A DNA stretch of 64,000 nt from the NCBI GenBank assembly GCA_009363875.1, contig CM018691.1, forward strand, positions 3,906,001-3,970,000, given 5' to 3'. The number at the start of each line of letters is the position of its first letter. Positions within the stretch are counted from its first letter, which is position 1. A program made the position numbers and the translations under genes. The notes under the pieces were generated by a model, which was not told the origin of the DNA, ran no database searches, and saw nothing but the letters and a program-made list of their open reading frames with translations. Positions 1 to 13,660 of the stretch are shown here, in pieces. Source of the stretch: Mikania micrantha. Its lineage: Eukaryota; Streptophyta; Magnoliopsida; Asterales; Asteraceae.

Positions 1-3000
1 GACTACATAACATATTAACATTATAATGCAATATCTATTGATAGCTAGTTAATGTGTTTTTATACCATATGTGGTTCGCAACCGAAGCTGACTGTGAGCC
101 TTCTGTCATGTCCATCACAAGACAATGGCAATGTGTTTGATCAATTATGCATTCGTTCCGACCTCCAGTCGGGTTAGCCATCCAACACGGCGGACGGGCT
201 TGTCATGCCTAAATGGCACTATTCAGAATCGCCACGCTGAGCGTTATGCATGATTAACGGTTTTATGTGTTTGTAAGAACTTTGGCGTGATACGTCGCAC
301 ATACGTATAAATGATAAAAGCATGTAATTATGTATTCAGAAATGTTTGTTGTATCAAAAGAGTTTTTATGCATGCTTTCTCCCCTTAGGGACGAAAAGAG
401 TAAAAGGGGATGTGAACTGAGCTAATAGTGCAGTTCCTTGTTTTGGTTTAGTGCGCTTTTGTGTAACATCAGTGCCGGAAACGTCACCAGATGAGAGGCC
501 CCGTTCCCGGGAGTCTCTCGGTTGGTTAAACATCAAAAGCATAGCTCTTAAACCGTACAATGGTCGTATACTTTAGCAGCGGAAATCATTACTTAACATT
601 TAATCTTAACAGGAATGCCAGCTCTTGAATAGGTAGTCCTCATGCCATGCCACGGCCATCATATCTTTATCATAACCTGCTCAACCTGACATGCATGCTA
701 AAACAAGTTAGCTTTCGCTGTTGAGTTCTAAGTTAATTTTTCATAAAAATCGTTACTCATTCAGATCTTTAAATATCATAAAACAATTCATAACATAACA
801 TACATGTCATCACATGACATAATTCACATACATGGCATACCTTTCTTCATAACATACTTACATAGCATACATATCATCATAACATCATTCATACGGTGAA
901 GGAACTTCGCCGTCAACTACTGACAACAGTCTCAATCATACTGAACATAAAACATTAGCCTTCGCTGCCGATCGAAGTCAACAGGCTTGTGCAGCACAAG
1001 ACTCTTAAACTATCGACCCGAAGTCAATAACTTATACATGCATAAGATTTCCTCAACTGGCGACACACAGTCGGCAGGCCCGTGTTTCCACAGGACTCTT
1101 TAACCATCAACCGAAGTTGACGGCTCATACCGGTACGAGACTTCTTTACATACATCATTCATACATAACATGGTTTAAATCATTTAAACCATCATAAGCA
1201 GTAGCGGCTCCTTTTTACCGCAGTGCTAATGTTTTGCCCAACCGCAGCCGGGACCTCCATATCACATTTCCTGCTCGACCTAGGTCGATGTCTTTAAAAA
1301 TCAATTACGTCTCAACTAACATTCTTTACATCTCAGCTGAGACTCTTAAAATCATTTACTTCTCAACCGCAGTTGAGACTTATAACATTCTTTACAGCTC
1401 AGCTGAGACTCTTAAAATCATTTACTTCTCAACCGGAATTGAGACTTAAAACATTATTTACTTTAAAACATTCTTTACTTGAAAACTTTCTTTTACCTGA
1501 CCGTAGCCAGGTATAACAATCATTTACATAAAATAACTTTACAACATGCATATCAGCCCAAAAAGATAAAACATTTAAATAGAGCTACAAAGAACTCACC
1601 TGGATGTCTTAGCTATCAATGCAGTCTAACTTGAACAAAGGTCTTAATCAAGTAAACCTTCGTATCGGTCCGTTGAATCTATCCGCGCTTGATCAATAAC
1701 TCGATATGTTTCTTCAACTATTAAATGATTTAACAAATCATTAATCTTACTACTTATAATTCGTACCAAGTCTAAACCGTATTTGAGGACATTTAAGTTA
1801 ATAAACTTACTTTTAAATCTTACGAAAAACGGGCAGAGTTCCCTTTGTTTTTAGTCAAATCCAGACAACTCAAGTTGTCTATTTTATAATCAAATCTTAA
1901 ATAATCAACTCTAAACAATTATTATTCATCCTCAACACACGACACACGTAATCAAACTAATTATAACTATTATCATCCTAATAATTCTAATAGTTTATAA
2001 ATAGGTTATATCTTTCGTTCATTCGGTTCGCGTATACGAACAAGCTTGTTTCCAACCGTTGATATAACCGCTCGTTTCCTACGACTCGGCTTCGCATTCC
2101 AAACCTTTCTGTCTTTATCGAATCTGAACTTGAATGCTTTTGACCGAGTTGGACCAGATTTGATCGCTTTGACTTTCGTTGACCATCTTGGAATCCAATT
2201 CATTGCTGAATTTTCACTCAACAACATACGAGTAGCTCAAAACTAGACCAAACGAACTCCAATCGAGGTGATTCAGGTGTCCACGGCTTCGTTTCATCGA
2301 GCTCTACCTTCTGAGTCAGTTGTCTCCGGCTTTCGCTGCTGATACAGTCGCCGAAAACGCGAACAGATCGCCGGATTTCTTTCCGCAGCACTGTTCTGTT
2401 CGGTCTATGATAACTCGACTTCCAGACCTCAAAATCTAAAACCCAACGGTGAAATTCTTCCTTTATGTGTTAGGAAGCTTCGGTTAAAATTTGAGAGCGA
2501 TCCAACGGCTAGATCTCCAGGGATCGTCCAATCTTGGAGGCTGGTTCCATTGTTCTTCTCCCTCGGCTACACGCACGCTTTGTGTGTGTTTTTTGAACCT
2601 GTAGCCGACTTTGGTGATCGAACAACAACAAATATCTAGATATCTTAGTTCTTAATTAATTTAGAACTTACACTTTGACCCCCTCATCTATGGTCTCCTA
2701 TTTTTAAAACTCCCTTCAACTTGGCTCACATATTTTTAATATTCACGAGCTTATATCTTGTTCATACTTTATCGTATAACGGTCCCGCTTATTTTTATGT
2801 GATCGTAATCACTTCGGGAACGTTCATAAAAATTTCGAACCCAAACGGTCACAGAAAATTTTACACGTTATTAATAGGCTTTATAACGTGTCAATACATT
2901 ATCAGATATTTTTAACGTTAACATCCTTTTGATCCTAATTACTTTACGAACGTTTATATAAATTTTGGACATAAACGGTTACCAAAATTTCGCACGTTTA

Positions 3001-3031
3001 TTAATAGGTTACAAAATTATTGGTTGTTACA
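1..3031 (-). mobile_element. LTR-like gypsy sequence in reverse orientation (boundaries uncertain)
   Basis: No coding region of note is visible. Read on the minus strand, the block starts TGTAACAACC at 3031 and contains a GGTGAGTTC motif (complement near 1595-1605). That motif also occurs in the gypsy LTRs elsewhere in the window. The left end is not identifiable and may lie outside the window. No reverse primer-binding site was found. LTR origin is an inference from composition and motif resemblance. Confidence 0.3.
1320..1451. repeat. tandem duplication, period about 66 bp
   Basis: Two consecutive copies, 1320-1385 and 1386-1451, share the start CATTCTTTACA and the internal string CAGCTGAGACTCTTAAAATC. 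They differ at only a few positions. The repeat lies inside the LTR-like block. Confidence 0.7.
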
Positions 3032-3713
3032 CCAGAACAATGATCTCAACAGTAAATTGAAAGTAATCAGGTACAAATTATGTGTATTGCAATGTATATC
3101 ATAATCATATCATGTTTCATTATCATTTTGTGTTATCAGAGAACAAATTTAGAATCTGTTCAGAAAACAAGGTTCAGAACTATGGTTCATCAGTCAGATA
3201 ATAATATGGCGTTACAGAACCATCATGTGATTATGTGTTAGGGTTTTATTACGTACAAACGTATGTGAGGCTTTACAAAACAAAACAACACGGATGTCGT
3301 TACGTGAATACTAAATCGACAGATTATTCGTATAGGTGGCGATTTGTACGAATATATCTGAAATTTTAACGTTCTGAATGATATCCGATAATTAGAAAAC
3401 AATATTGAAAAGTGTAGTTATCGTCGTGTTCGTACGGGTGACGATTCGAACGAATACGCGCGACGACTGTACGATTCAATTTTTAAACAGTAAATTAAAT
3501 ATTTCTGAAAATTTTAATTTAAATGGAAGATATTTAGTTAATTTACTAGGAATAATCACCTAAAATAATTTTATAAATCTTATTTTAGAAACGAGTCGTT
3601 TCGTTACGTAAACGACAAAAACCGACGCTTCTACGCGAAACCGAACGAACCCTAACGTAACCGGGTATTTCTAACCCTTTCAATGTGGTCATTAACGCCA
3701 CAACCACCACCAC
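3032..3713. other. no gene seen; retrotransposon-like spacer
   Basis: AT-rich sequence with no convincing coding region. A short stretch near 3067-3085 resembles the sequence after the gypsy primer-binding site at about 30000, which hints at retrotransposon internal DNA. The block ends at the target site of the solo LTR at 3714. Confidence 0.25.
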
Positions 3714-6654
3714 TGTGACACCTCGTAATTTCCAGGTCAGCAATTCTATTACTTTAATAATAATGTTTATTATTATTTCATACGTGGCACTAGAATAAAT
3801 GCATTTAGTGTGACACGTGGCACAACGGTCTGAACATACCGATAATTCAGGGAATTATCGCACAACACTCGCACGTGTCTTGAATAACGAACGTTGGTGA
3901 ACGGATCAAACTGTAGCACAAAAACACTACACTTAGGTTCGGTGAACCTAATTTAGCTAGAACAAAACCGATGTGTCGAGAAACGATGATCGTATTCGAG
4001 AAATACGAAAGATTCGGTTCAAAACAATGAAATTGGGCCTATTGGGCTCCACCGAGACCCATCGCGGTACGTGATGGACACCGACTTGGGCCTTCGCGGT
4101 ACGCGAAGCTTGAGCGGGGAAATTTGAATTCTCCAAAAAGAGTCGCGGTACGCGACGACCGATCATCTTCCACCACCGCGGTACGCGGCGTGTTTCGGGA
4201 ACAGAATGATTATTTTAATCGCCGCGGTACGCGGGGTTGCTTTTGGGCAGTCTCCGCGGTACGCGATGGCGGCCAACACGCAAAATCTTTATTTAACCAA
4301 GACTTAATCATTTCTGTTACACCCTTCACCGAATTCTCTCAACTGAAAACGCTACTCTCGACCATTTACCCTCTGTTACACCATCAAATCCCTTCCTAAG
4401 CCATTGTTGAAGTCCTTGGAGCTTGAGATTGAAGATAGGAAGCTTGGGAGTGAAACTTGGAGCAAGACAACGACGCCACCAACACTTGTGACGACCCAAG
4501 GTCTGTTCTCAGGAAGATTTCGAGTGTTCCAGGCCTGTGCAAACTCCATCTCGCCAATCCAAGGCTTTGTGAGGTAGTCTCCATGACCAATATAGCCTAA
4601 AAACACTTGAAATCGCACATGCAAGCCTTGTAGGCTACATGCATCACCACCATCACCCTAATCACGAATTTTTGATGTTAATAATCTGTTAATGAATGTG
4701 TTTATCACTGATTGATGATTCTATAACGATCCATGATGATTTTGAATGGTTGAAATGTTGATTTGTTGATTTCATTATGAAATAGGCACTTTAGTCAACA
4801 TGCATGTACGATCTACAATGTTTTAGATGATTTTCAGTATTGAAATGTTATTGAAAGTGTTATTGATGATGTTCCACGTGATTAGAATGTTTGGTTATGG
4901 TCAAGAAATGTCAAAGATGTGGTTATTACTAAAAATAGTAACTTTAGTGTCACAAATTGTGCATTTTGGGTGAAATGGTAATATGCATGTGTTTAGATCT
5001 ATATGTTAGGCTTAAAATGATGATTAGAAAGTTGACATGATGATTATTAGTACATTTGGATGGTTAGAATTGTTAAAAGCATGATTTTTAGGAATATTAC
5101 TATAAATAGTAACTTTTTGACACAAGTTTGCAAATGCTTGATGAAAATGATAATGTATCGAGTCTAAGATGCTTATTTAGTGATTTAATGATGATATTGA
5201 AAGAATTATGTTGATTGGGAGACTTGATTATGGTTATTTCTATAAGTTACTAAATATAGTAACTTTATTTCGCGAAATTGTAAGTAGGAGCATGCTAGAC
5301 ATAACGGTTATGATTAAATGGCTAAATATGAATAGGATAGCTATGTTAAATGATATTAGTTGTTAAATTTGGTGAAATATGCTTGTTTGCGCACACTTCC
5401 TAAATATGGAAACTTTTATGCGCAAACTATGATTAACCGGCTATGTGTAACTATGTGCTATGCGTTAACATGCTCATTTAGGAGAAATATGCAAGTTAGA
5501 ATAATTGGAATATGAGTTTATGAGTAACTTGCCAAATATGGAAACTTTCCTAAAATAGAAACTTACTATAAAAATAGTAAGTTTCCTCGTAGGAATGATT
5601 TTGGTATCCGCACACTTCACACGACACTAAACCGCACGATTACACGAACACTTGATCCAAACCGTCACCAACGGGTCGTTAGGTCAAACACGATCGACAC
5701 GGTCAACTCGACCCACATAACCACTTAGTGTTGTTGAACACTAACACGGTCCTGTGAGACCCGCACTTGTGAACACAAACTCATAGTACCTATGTGATAT
5801 AGGTGACTACTAGCCGGCGAGCTACACTATCTCTTTTGAGCTAACGCATTAATTAAACTCAGGTGAGTTTACGGCCCCACTTTCACTCTTTAACTGCTTT
5901 TGATAAACTATTGGGGTGAGAATACAATGCAACTGTTTTAGATGTATGACTGGTATGTTGTGAAAACCATTTTCGAGTGTAACTATTATCGCATAAAGTC
6001 CTCACTTATCCTTACCGTTAGTTGTGAAACAAACAAGTCGTAATTACGTAGTACTACTGGGTTTGACTAGCCCCACTCGGCACCAATGTTGACTGGAGGT
6101 CATAACGAGTGTAATTTCGATGTGAATTGCGGGTTCAGCGATGACCCGCGGAGGCAAACGGAAACAGTCGAGTTTCGGTAAGATGAAATGACACACTCCA
6201 CGGATCGTAGTATCCAACAACTAAACTTAACATACCCAATATATGTCTGTTTACTATTTCTGTCTGTCTAAACCTGTGAACTCACCAACTTTATAGTTGA
6301 CACTTTTTCGCATGTATTCTCAGGTAACTAATGGAGCACACGCTAGGACGCTCACAAGGACACACTAAGGAGTCAAGCTTACATATAGACTCATGTCCTA
6401 GGCTTGTGTGCATTTGTTGTGTTTCGAAAACAATTTAATCTATGTAGTGTCTTGAACAATTACTTTCCGCTGCAAACTTATGTATTCTTGATGTTTAACA
6501 TTTTCGCTGCTTACTTATGGAAACTTGTATTATTTTACAATCTGTGTGATTGTGTAACTCATATAGAGTCGTTCTATATGACCATGAGCTGTGATCCTGG
6601 TCACGTCACACCCATGTGGACTGACACCACGAGTGGGAATTTGGGGGTGTGACA
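3714..6654 (+). mobile_element. solo LTR of a Ty3/gypsy retrotransposon, 2941 bp
   Basis: The unit starts TGTGACACC and ends GGGTGTGACA. It is bracketed by the 5-bp duplication ACCAC (3709-3713 and 6655-6659), the mark of an LTR-retrotransposon insertion. No internal region or second LTR is present, so this is a solo LTR left by LTR-LTR recombination. It has a GC-rich promoter-proximal block (4061-4270), an AT-rich middle, and the GGTGAGTTTACGGCCCC-type stretch near 5861 typical of this LTR class here. Its ends resemble those of the full gypsy element at 27793 (TGTGACAG...GTGTGACA), but the bodies differ, so it is a related and distinct family. Confidence 0.85.
4061..4270. repeat. six copies of a GCGGTACGC motif in the LTR
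   Basis: GCGGTACG occurs at about 4064, 4095, 4144, 4178, 4224 and 4255. Each copy sits in a near-palindrome such as TTCGCGGTACGCGAA (about 4093-4107) or GTCGCGGTACGCGAC. The copies are 30-50 bp apart, upstream of a TATTTAA stretch near 4290. The position would fit a promoter-region regulatory array; that function is inferred. Confidence 0.7.
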
Positions 6655-6964
6655 ACCACCAACCAGCCATTTCACCCCCAAACTCGAGCTCTCTCTACTT
6701 TCTCTCTCTAGAACCACAAGCCACTCGTAGATTCCAGAAGTACAACGGATCTAAGCATTTAACCGACAGATTTGAGGTAAAAGCATGATCTTTGTTCGGT
6801 TTTAGGGTTTTCAAAAACCCTAGGTTCGAACCCCTTGAAACCGGTTAACCCATCTCAAACCCTTAGGAAATCACCATAATATACACTTAGGATGAGTTAG
6901 GAACTTGTTGTAAACCATGGGATAGCCATTTGATCGAAGAACCATGGCTGCAAATGGTGGTGCT

Positions 6965-7200
6965 CGACAGGCCGAATGGCTACAACCAGTTAGGCCGAAT
7001 GGCCCTTGGCCGTATGGCACCCCCTTTCGGTCGAATGACCTTAGCCGAACCACACCCTCATTCACCGAATGGCTAGCCGAAGCAGCTCTCCTTCATTCGG
7101 CCACATCTCCTTCGGTCGGCCATGCCTATTCGGCCCACTGTTTCGGTCGTTGCTATTCAATCGGCCCAGAACACTCATTCGGCCCACCTTTTATTCGACG
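6965..7200. repeat. cluster of GGCCGAATGGC-like motifs
   Basis: About a dozen short variants of TTCGGCC / GGCCGAATGGC occur in both orientations over 235 bp. Open reading frames cross the cluster but look like by-products of the repeat. It sits where the related LTR at 3714 has its GCGGTACGC cluster. Confidence 0.5.
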
Positions 7201-9036
7201 GTCATGATGAATTGGGTTGGGTATATATGAGTGCATGCATGGGTGTTAGGCTAAGTGGTTTTGGATATAGGGGATAGATATGGTAGACACATGCGTGGAA
7301 AGTTATCTTAAATGTGTGTGCATGCATTTTGTGTGTGTGCATGCAATTGTGTGTGTGCATGGAGAAGTAGGGTTTTCTAAAGAAAAGTGGCTTTCTTTAT
7401 CATACAAACAACTAAGTGGGGACTGATGATATCCATTAATTAAGCATAACACACTTGAGGATCCATAAAGAAATCATGTGGGTCAAACAATAATCTAAAG
7501 TTTGAGTGTTGATTTAACCATTAACACGAAAACCTTAGGAAAATCTACAAAGATATACAACTAACTTAGATGGTTTACTTAAACTATCAAGGCTTAGTAA
7601 TCAGAGCGTTGAAAATAAATCACTTGGAAATCAAAGTCTAATAATGAGCCCGAGATTGGCCCAATGGGCTTAACCTAAGCCATCATCTGTTAAATAGCTT
7701 TTCATTTAAATTAATTATGTTTTGAATAAAAGAAATTAAACTATAACCTTTATTAAGTTACATTAAATGATGTTTTCTAAATATTTAATCTAAAATGAAA
7801 TAACTTAAAAATGTTTTAATGAAAGACTTGTTATGATTAATTATGGGATTAGGGTTACTAAAGGGTAATGAGTTAGACTAGTTAAATTAAGTCTTAGAAG
7901 CACACTAGTAACATAGGACACTTAGATGCACACCGAGACCAAACCTTAGATACGACGACTATTACAAATACTTATCGTATTCGAATTCTCTTAAAACAAC
8001 TCAGGAACTGAAGAAACATAGGCTACAACAACGAGCGTGCATTTTGTGGTAATTCAATACAGAGCAACACAGTTACACAGGTGAGTTCATTGCCCCTTTT
8101 CTAAACATTTTGTTTTCAAACGCGGGGCTGAGAAGCATGCGTAAACCTTTTTATTTAAACTGTTTTACGTAAATTCTTTTACTTATTATATGCTTTATAT
8201 ATGCTTGTTTATACTCCTAACAAGTTAATTAATTACTCTTATGAGTAATATCTAAATTCTAAACTCTAAACAAACCCTTAGTCCATCAAGTTCAAATTCA
8301 AGAATCTAAATTCAAAGTGAAATCAAGAGAACTAAAGTTAAAGATCAAATGCAATGGAATCTAATCCAGTGTGTGATCAGTAAACTAAGGATCCTACTCA
8401 AGAATCTATAATCATTGTGAAATCTTGGAATTGAAAAGATTAGAACCAAGAGAATCAAGGGAATCATAACCGTGTGTGAATCATTGGAATAATGAAATCA
8501 TTAAGATCTAATGAAATTGTTAATTGCTTAAGTAAGGTGGATGTCAGTTGTATGTAAATCAAGACCACGTGTAACACACGGAAAGCCCCGTCACAGTAGT
8601 AGACTCTTGTAGTCAAGCTACATGGGCATAACTTAAACTATCAAACAAAATCCAGAAAATCAAAGAAGATCAAGAATCATATCAAAGGATATCCTTAAAG
8701 TCCCGGCATATACAGTAGGCCAATGGGTCAAGCTGATATGGGCATCATGAAAGTCCCAACACATACAGATAGACTCCTTGTGGGTCATGATATGGGCCAC
8801 GTGTGAGAGGGTACAACTTGGACAACCACCAACAACTAAGTCTAATTGATTGAGTCAAATAAGGCCCAATCATCATGTCTTAGTTGTATTTAAATGCTTA
8901 GTTATTAATTTAATTTAACATTTAATATTATATTTCTACAAGTGCGTTGGGGTAATCATGCATACATGGAGAACTCAAGAGATCAGAGGTAAATCTATTT
9001 GTGAAAATCAAAATCTAAATTGAAGGTTAATGGAGT

Positions 9037-9424
9037 GAAACGTTTAATTATCATTAACAACAATATGCTAAGCAGTCCGGTATGTGGTGGGACGGTGGCT
9101 GGGGCTTGTCTCCTACATATGCCCTATATATAAGCATACTTGATTGGATAGCATAGGTGGTCGTTGATGAGGTTAAGGTTGTCATTTCGGGGGATCAAGG
9201 TAAGCATTTTCAGGGTAATGAAGTGCTATGAATCACAGGTTATGGAAATCAAAGAGGTGGGATGAAACGTTTAATTATCACTAGGAACAATATATCATGT
9301 GGTTCGGTATGTGGTTGGACGGTGGCTGGGCGGGCGGTAGGTTCGACCCTACATATGCCCTATATATAAGCATACCGAACTGGATGGTATAGGTGGTTAA
9401 CGGTGAGGTTAAGGTTGTCATTCA
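9037..9424. repeat. imperfect tandem duplication inside the LTR, period about 230 bp
   Basis: Copies at about 9037-9188 and 9264-9424 share GAAACGTTTAATTATCA, GGTATGTGG, GGACGGTGGCTGGG, CTACATATGCCCTATATATA and GAGGTTAAGGTTGTCATT in the same order. They have clearly diverged. Confidence 0.75.
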
Positions 9425-9863
9425 AAGGTTATTCAAACTCATTTTTATAAAACTATATGAACTCACCAACCATGTGTTGACTTGATCTTTTTGCATGACT
9501 TCTCAGGTTTCGAACATGTCAACTAAAGGAGTTATTTCATTTGGACTAGGATACAAGTTAGATGACCTAGCTTTTTGGACCTGCATATTTTGAAGCATCA
9601 TTTTATAGATTTATTTTGTATATCTTGTGCAGATACAAGATAGAAGAATGATTGTGTGATAGTAGATTTACATTGTTAAATTATAAACTAAACTGATGTA
9701 ATTTAACTTTATGATTCTATTTTCATTTAGCAGTTTCTCATTTATACATATCATGAGCAATGTAAACAATCTGATCATTCCGATTATCATTCCCGATATC
9801 GCGCCTCGGGAACCTTCCGCCCGACGGGGAATTCGATCCAACCCGCCGGCTCGGGGTGTGACA

Positions 9864-10515
9864 TTTTGCTAGCACTTGCTAGTTACCACCTATAATCATA
9901 TAGGTTTATGATATTCTGTTGATCTTGTGTTTTGTTGTATCTCATACAACTCTAAGTGTTTGTGTGTTAAATAGAGTAATCATGTTTTACTTGTGTTGAC
10001 CCGACGACTCGTTGATGACACGCTTAATTTGTTAAATTTGTTTGCGCACAATATTGATCATAACTCGCAATTAGCACATTATCATACTTCTTATGATTCT
10101 ATCATAACAACGTTCACGTAAGTTACGTATGACAATCGCAAGAGCTTTCTGTTTTAGAAAGTTTCCAATTTTGGAAAGTTTAACATGAAATCTAATATCA
10201 TCAAAATAATACTTCTAACATGTTCCTAAAACATATTCAAGCATCATAAATTGCCATTCATGCATAAATCACAATAGCAACATTTTACCAAATTAAAGTT
10301 TCCTTATTTATTAAGGTGTAACCAAAATATATTTTTAATAAAACCAAATGTTCCAGATATCTTATATTTCATTTAAGCATATTCCAACATTAACATATCA
10401 TCAGATCATGTTAAATCATCAAAAGTTACTATAAATAGTAATGTATGAACTTAAGTTATATTTTATCAATTCCAACTATCTAAACATGTTCGTATTCTTA
10501 TTAATAAGTAAAAAT
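9864..10515. other. no gene; AT-rich flank between two LTR ends
   Basis: No primer-binding site follows the LTR end at 9863. The interval holds no coding region. Positions 10131-10230 share about 100 bp with 13878-13975 in the same orientation: AATCGCA, GAGCTT, TTTTGGAAAGTTTAAC, then CAAAATAATACTTCTAACATG. The common origin of the two copies is unresolved. Confidence 0.5.
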
Positions 10516-13029
10516 TGTCACACCCCAGGCTCTCGGCGACCCGGGTGTTGTGACCCGAATTGGTTTCATAGATATGTCTCGGTCATAGGTTATTACTCTT
10601 TTTCATATGTGTTTAGCGGAAGCGTTATTTCTTTAATTCATGATTTTATAAATAATTCACATGCATGGATGTGAAAACCATATTTTTCATGATTTCTAAA
10701 TAGTTCACACGCGTGGGTATGAAAAACCACATTTTCATCGTTTGTTAATACTTTTCAAAAATAACTTTTCAGGATTTCATAAAATTTCATACGCATAGGT
10801 ATGAACATCATCATTTCATATTATTGTAAACCGGATTTTCACAAACACATAATTACAATTCATTTTATAATATCCGGTTTATACATGACTTGGAGGCATA
10901 GCTCCAATAGCTCCATTGTCTCACCACAAGATCTTATTCAAGGCATCATAGGCCAAGAATCTCTAATCTTGTTTTTCTTTTACATTTCATTATTACCTGA
11001 AAAGTTTTTGAAAATAAAACGTCAACATAATGTTGGTGAATACAAATAACAAACTCGATATGCAAGCATAGCATGTTTGGTCCTTTAACCATAATTAATA
11101 ATGACAATACTACACATTTAGCATGTTATTTCACTGATCGAGACAACCACTGCATACCCCGGCTTATACTGTCACTGGTTAGGAACAGCAGCGGAGTGCG
11201 TCTTACAATTGTTCACTCCAGCCCACAGCCCGTCACCGGTTAGGTTGCCTGCAAAGTGCGTCTTACGTATAACCTTCCAGCCCACGTTACCAGCCACGTA
11301 TGTGAATTTCACCCATAGCGGATACAATTTGCAAATCATACGTATACTAATGACCTAAATGCTAGTCACATAGTATCCCTTTATGTGTCAAAGTTTAAAC
11401 ATACATGCTCATAAAAATTCATTTATAAATTTAAAAACGAGTTAAATGTATTCACATGAATTTTTGGTTGGCTGTGTAACAGCTTAGAACTTCTCAATAT
11501 AATTTGGGCAGCGTTTCTGTTCAATCTATTCTTATAACTATTTGCATGGATGATTCCTAATACGTTTATTTTCAGTTCCTAAAACATATCATAAGGTTAA
11601 CACAATATTTGTACAACTATGGAATCGAATCTTAACCTTAACCGTATAATAAGTTAATAATATACAATAACTTTAATTTATGAGTTAAATTTAAAAATTT
11701 AGATTCCATACACAAACATGTACCGAGACTTCTATGTAGAGAGGATCATGAGCTACTTCTTCTGTTCTTTCATTTTATTTTCTTTTTGAATGAACTAAGT
11801 TCTCAATTTAACATATGTTAACCGACTTTGTATATAAATATATATATATTTTTTTATGGATTAGTTGTTCTAAGAAAATGATGTATATATCCTTTAGATT
11901 ATACGTGGCAATCTATATTCCATTTTCAATTTTTGAATGACACCTGCGCTTTATACATGCCTCATTCTTGATTGATTTTTTTTAATTATTATTATATTAT
12001 TATAATTAATTTAGATCAAATATCATTTTTCTTTTATAACTTTTAAAGTATCGTGTTTTATAAAGTTATAATTACACGATTAGATACTGCTCATTTTTCT
12101 CTACGTTTCGACCTAAGTTTCGTTAAAAACGGACAAAGTTTAATTATAATATATTTTATTAATTTTCTAGGCGGTCTCCTGTAATAATAACTGACCGTTC
12201 AAACAATGATTATTTCTAATAATTGTTTCATCCTACTTATTCGTTTAAACGAACGTTAAAAATTTTGAACGCTTATTTCTATCCTTATACTCTCGAATAA
12301 TCATATTTATAAAATAAACTATTTTATATTATTAGTCGAGACCTTACGTTTTAATTAATCGTTTTTATTATTATATTTTGACTACTAATATTTTAATTAT
12401 AAACAAGAATATTTTATTTATATATCCATAAAACGAAATGTTACAAAAATCATCTTTTAAACTCGTCTAACATGCCTATAACATAACCAATCCATCACTT
12501 TGCACAACAAAGTTTCCAAATATAGTTACTAGCATCAAACTTCACAATATGCAACCAAAATTCAATCTAAATCATTTCTATACTTGTAATCAGTAGCAAA
12601 ACACTTTAAATCAACCATAGAATCTTAACAAATTCGTGCATGTGATTGTTTTGGAGTTGCGTGTGTGTATACATGCATGCATGTGCATTTTAAGTGTAAA
12701 TAATCATGTAAAAACTACCTCACAAAGTCTTGGAGGGTTAGATTTGGCTAGAACAGATATTGCAAAGCTTGGATGATGTCTGATGATGATTCTTCAGTTG
12801 GTGATGCCTTACAACGGTCTTCCAATGCTTCTTACGAGCTCCAATGATCCCAAACCTCCAAAGGATGCAAGAAAATGACTGGGGTAATGTTGGCCGAGGT
12901 TTAGGATGTGTTCAGAGGTTTTGGGTTGAGAGGTTTAGCAGGGAGTTTGTGAAATGGTTAAAAGGCTCGAAGTGTGTAGAATGGTTGGTATTTATAGAGC
13001 TTGTGAGTTTTGGGCACTATTGTAAAAAT

Positions 13030-13436
13030 CGGCCTAGGCGGCCGTCTAGGCGCTAGGCGACCCTCTACTGTCTCGATTTTAGCCTAGGCGAGGCCTAGTC
13101 GGCCTAGTTAGATTTTTATTTATTTTTGACTTTTTTTGGTAAAAAGGGACAAATTTCATGATTATTTAGATATTTCTCAACCCAAAATCCTTAATATGTC
13201 TCTAAAACATCGAATCAAGCCACATAACATCGAAATCTATTTCTAAACTTTGAACTCAGTGTTAAATTTTGAACCTTGAAGTACTTAACTTAGTATGTTT
13301 ATGTTTATTTTTTAAATTATTTGAAGTATTATATGAAATTATTGATATTGATGTGTGTATATAATATATATTTGTAAAATTACATATGAAAATTCCAATC
13401 TGCCTAGCGCCGATTAAACCTGATTAGTCCTAGACG
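13030..13436. mobile_element. CTAGGCG-rich MITE-like element
   Basis: The left arm carries GCCTAGGCGGCCGTCTAGGCG and GCGAGGCCTAGTCGGCC. The right arm carries TGCCTAGCGCCGATTAAACC. The AT-rich centre has no ORF. Clusters of TAGGCG in inverted arms are typical of a plant miniature element, but a target duplication could not be defined. It lies between the TATA box and the upstream motif cluster of the reverse LTR. Confidence 0.4.
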
Positions 13437-13439
13437 GTA

Positions 13440-13660
13440 CATCGTCGAGTTTTACAACAGTGGTTTTGGAGTTCGTCGCGTACCACCAGGGAGTGAGGTG
13501 GAGTTCTTGACGTACCGTGACGAACAAAATAGTTGAGTCCCGACTATGAGATACTTCGCGTACCGCCAATGGAATTCTAACCGTCGTCGCGTATCGCGAC
13601 TGGTTTCGGATGAATTCAAATTGTCCTGCCAAGCATGTCGCTTACCGTGACGTGTTTCGC
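13440..13660. repeat. five degenerate GTCGCGTACCGCGAC-type motifs
   Basis: Variants CGTCGCGTACCAC, TGACGTACCGTGACG, CTTCGCGTACCGCC, CGTCGCGTATCGCGAC and TGTCGCTTACCGTGACG follow one another. They are reverse-complement relatives of the GCGGTACGC cluster at 4061-4270. Confidence 0.6.

Larger units (their letters stand above)
6655..9863 (+). mobile_element. gypsy LTR-like block, 3' end at 9863
   Basis: The block ends CTCGGGGTGTGACA at 9863, like the other gypsy LTR ends here. It contains the GGTGAGTTCATTGCCCC stretch near 8081 and AACTCACCAACC followed by TTGCATGACTTCTCAGG near 9460-9507, which are features of the same LTR class. The 5' end is not clear. Sequence left of the solo LTR (before 3714) probably belongs to the same block, making this an LTR interrupted by another LTR. 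No primer-binding site follows, so it is a 3' or solo LTR. Confidence 0.45.

Noticed and set aside
4124..4399. 91-codon plus-strand frame in the solo LTR
   Set aside because: Crosses the GCGGTACGC motif cluster; GC-rich frame without domain and inside a defined LTR.
6944..7207. 87-codon frame rich in GPWPYGTPFRS-like sequence
   Set aside because: Arises from the GGCCGAATGGC motif cluster in an LTR; no homologous domain seen.
3025..9863. One giant LTR from TGTTACACC (3025) to GTGTGACA (9863) interrupted by the solo LTR
   Set aside because: Flanking 5-mers TTGGT and TTTTG do not match, and the start can equally be read as the end of a reverse LTR.
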